This document shows positions 61,830 to 64,000 of a stretch of DNA of 64,000 nt, piece after piece; position 1 is the stretch's first letter, and each line of letters starts with the position of its first letter. A program made the position numbers and the translations under genes. The notes under the pieces were generated by a model. That model saw only the letters and a program-made list of their open reading frames with translations. It was not told the origin of the DNA and did not search any database. This DNA comes from Marthasterias glacialis (lineage: Eukaryota; Echinodermata; Asteroidea; Forcipulatida; Asteriidae), in assembly GCA_911728455.2 (NCBI GenBank), contig OU452222.1, positions 16,347,201-16,411,200 on the forward strand, read 5' to 3'.

Positions 61830-63097
61830 ATTATTAAAAAAAATCATGAGATGGGTACATTTTTAGAATACAATAGTTTTGGAAGTCTGATAAGATTGAG
61901 AGTAGACCTCGTTTATTCACAAACCAATAGGCTGCCTGAGTTGAACTCGAGAGTATACGAGTTTTCGCGAGAATCTTGTCTTCCGGGCACCTGGCATGTA
62001 TAGCATCTACAGCGTGTATTGTGGCAATTGTTTTAAAAAAGAACTTGTATTTTGTTATTTGTTTTTGTTATTTTGTTATTTGTAAATTTATCCATTGAGT
62101 AGGGTTTGAATAAATAAAAGCTTGCTTGATTTACAAACAGTAAAACTGAAAAAAAATCGCACATCTTTGAAATGTGTTTTTTTTCTTCTAAGCTGACCAT
62201 AATTTCCAACCTTAAAGCCCATGCAATAAAAGGCGATCGTCGCGAACCTCGACGTACACTCATGCAAACTCTATCAAGCTGCTACATTTAATAGCAGTGC
62301 GGTACCCAAACCGCGCAAAATTAGACCGTCGTTGTCCTGGCGACTCCATTATTATGCAACGTCACGCAAACTCCCTGCGACACAAGGTCTGCTTTCGCGC
62401 TATACGTTACGAAGCACTTATCCCGATTTGAAAATATTATTATTACTTAACTACGGTTGGTTCAGTGCAGTCGAACCTTTTCGTCGCGAGACTTCCACGG
62501 GGCAGCAGTCTGGCTCCTGTATAATAACTACCGTGTATTACTGCATGCATGGAATGCGACGAAGATGACTACTGCAGGATCAACCTATGATGTCCCCAAG
62601 GTGAAATAATTCACTGAACGCAACATGGAAGATCGTCAATGCTTTCGAAAAAAAAAACACGAAAAAAAAAAATCCGCGGCGAGCTCTTGAAATAAGTTCA
62701 TAATTCAGAGCTTAGACAAACACCTGCAGTTGTTTTTGCCCATCCGAGTAAGAATGTTGCGGCATGTCACTGCCACTAGCGCCATTTACCAATAATCCTC
62801 AGCACTTGTGATGAAGAGTGCTAGCTTTAAGGGTGGCACCGATCCTTCGCAGAACAACACTCCCCGCGTGTTATTTCGGAAAACAAATCCTGGTGACTAT
62901 TCGCTCCATTTAGCCATATTTACCTTTGAGCGATGCATGTTTATACTGAATGAAAAGAGCGTGAATGGCAAAGGGAAGGAAAGAACGGCTGAGTGTTCGC
63001 CACTTGGAGGTTCTAGTGTAAACATAATATGATTTTGCAAAAAGCAACCGTCCAGGGTGTGCGGGTAGGGATCTACGTCCACGCTGTTGATACCACA
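61830..63097. other. Non-coding interval
   Basis: No repeat family or gene could be assigned. It contains A-runs near 62650-62675 and several short frames without support. Confidence 0.45.
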
Positions 63098-63252
63098 CTG
63101 CAGAAACTTGGGGGTGTTAAATGGATTCTCTTGGTATCTAAAGTATGTGACAACACCGACATGGTGTTAGTTATCCCCATTGCTTTATTGTTGGTAAAAA
63201 AATAACACCATGTCGGTGTTTTCATGCAATTCAACACCCTAGATTTTTGCAG
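63098..63252. mobile_element. 155-bp hairpin MITE with CTGCAGAAA ends
   Basis: Ends CTGCAGAAACTTGGGGGTGT and ACACCCTAGATTTTTGCAG, inner stem ACACCGACATGGTGTTA / TAACACCATGTCGGTGT. Confidence 0.82.
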
Positions 63253-63259
63253 CGCAGCT

Positions 63260-64000
63260 GCCGTGTATTCAGTAGTAAAGTCCGTCCAAGAAGATCAGCG
63301 GCGTAGCCTGTGGGTGCACTTGCACTTGCCCCTTCCCCTCCCCCATAAAAAATAAATAAATAAATAAATAAAAAAATAACTTTAAAAAAGTTGAAAAAGG
63401 CCTTTCCTGATAGAGTGAGTTGTTTCCTTCGTACAATACGGTTTTATAAGTCTAAAAACGTCTGTAATTGTATTATACACTTTGGTGACCGATATGGCAT
63501 TGTGTAATTCCCCACTCCTTGTTTCCTCTTTCGTGTTTACAGCATATTCAGGTGGGAGGTTTACTTCTGTACAAGAGCGAAAGTGTGCCAGCGTCCTGTG
63601 CCACATATCAGGCACGGTATAAAGAAAGCATGACCCCCAACCACTGACAAAACCCAGGCCCTGCACCCCTCCCATACTAAAATACATGCCTCCTGTGCCA
63701 CATGAAACTTCCCACATTTCCAACATCTCCCGTGAGTGAAGATAGCTACGTGCCGGCACAATAACATGACAGTTTGGAAAGCGTCACCATTGCCGTACCA
63801 TGGCTGTAGTCGAGATATAATGGCAAATGCATTTTTTTTTGTCCACTGAAAAAGACTAATACACAATTAATAGGCAGATATTGCATCAATATAATGGTGG
63901 TTCTATTTTAATTCAGCTTGCTACCATTGTACTTCAAATAATGAAAAAAGCAGAATCGAATAAATATAACAAAAGCTTAAGAATTCCATAGACACAATGC
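63260..64000. other. Distal end of window, no gene seen
   Basis: Contains a 'ggcgtagcctgtgggtgcac' G-rich element start at 63300 and an (AAAT)n stretch at 63348-63378. The open frames on the minus strand here are not recognisable proteins. Confidence 0.45.

Noticed and set aside
63382-63866. Two overlapping frames of 101 and 125 codons on the minus strand
   Set aside because: Cys/Trp-rich without a recognisable motif pattern; no splice evidence.

Overview
The window is nuclear DNA of an animal. Its genes are split by GT-AG introns with matching codon phases, intergenic DNA is AT-rich, and most of the non-coding sequence is short palindromic transposons and tRNA-derived SINEs. An echinoderm or another marine invertebrate is most likely. 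That is inferred from the style of the ribosomal protein and synthetase sequences, the repeat types and the recurrent 'TAGGCCTA' motif; I could not run a database search.

Layout. (1) 335-1240, + strand: the last two coding exons of a gene I do not recognise. (2) 4890-7943, - strand: a complete three-exon gamma-glutamylcyclotransferase gene (GGCT-1). Intron 1 holds a 1,027-bp near-perfect palindrome. (3) 8.4-17.2 kb: a tandem segmental duplication carrying two further GGCT paralogues on the - strand, GGCT-2 (9639-10893) and GGCT-3 (12441-15300). There are extra full or partial copies of the first exon at 11.4, 14.6 and 16.1 kb; the 14.6-kb copy has ATA in place of ATG. (4) 19195-36303, - strand: a complete mitochondrial leucyl-tRNA synthetase gene (LARS2) in 19 coding exons. 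All junctions were checked for phase and give about 925 residues. The aminoacylation motifs (HMGH, KMSKS) are intact and the CP1 editing signatures are eroded. Its introns are full of tRNA-derived SINEs and MITEs. (5) 41539-44482, + strand: ribosomal protein eL13 (RPL13) in three coding exons, 214 aa, with a likely 5'UTR exon near 39.72 kb. A 1.1-kb foldback element sits in the leader intron and a 429-bp one in the first intron within the coding region. Both have perfect 9-bp target duplications. (6) 48593-56824, - strand: two phase-compatible exons (the C-terminal end) of an unrecognised protein, separated by a 7.8-kb intron with a 115-bp satellite. (7) 57-64 kb: no supportable gene. It holds MITEs and a striking array of about twelve 20-22-bp palindromes at 61.5-61.8 kb.

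The genes do not form one pathway. RPL13 is cytosolic translation, LARS2 is mitochondrial translation, and GGCT is glutathione turnover through the gamma-glutamyl cycle. The most notable features are the GGCT array with its amplified first exons, a set of foldback transposons with 9-bp target duplications, a foldback element whose arms carry CTCF-like motifs, and the palindrome array. I found no CRISPR array, no convincing free-standing tRNA or rRNA gene, and no intact transposase or viral gene.
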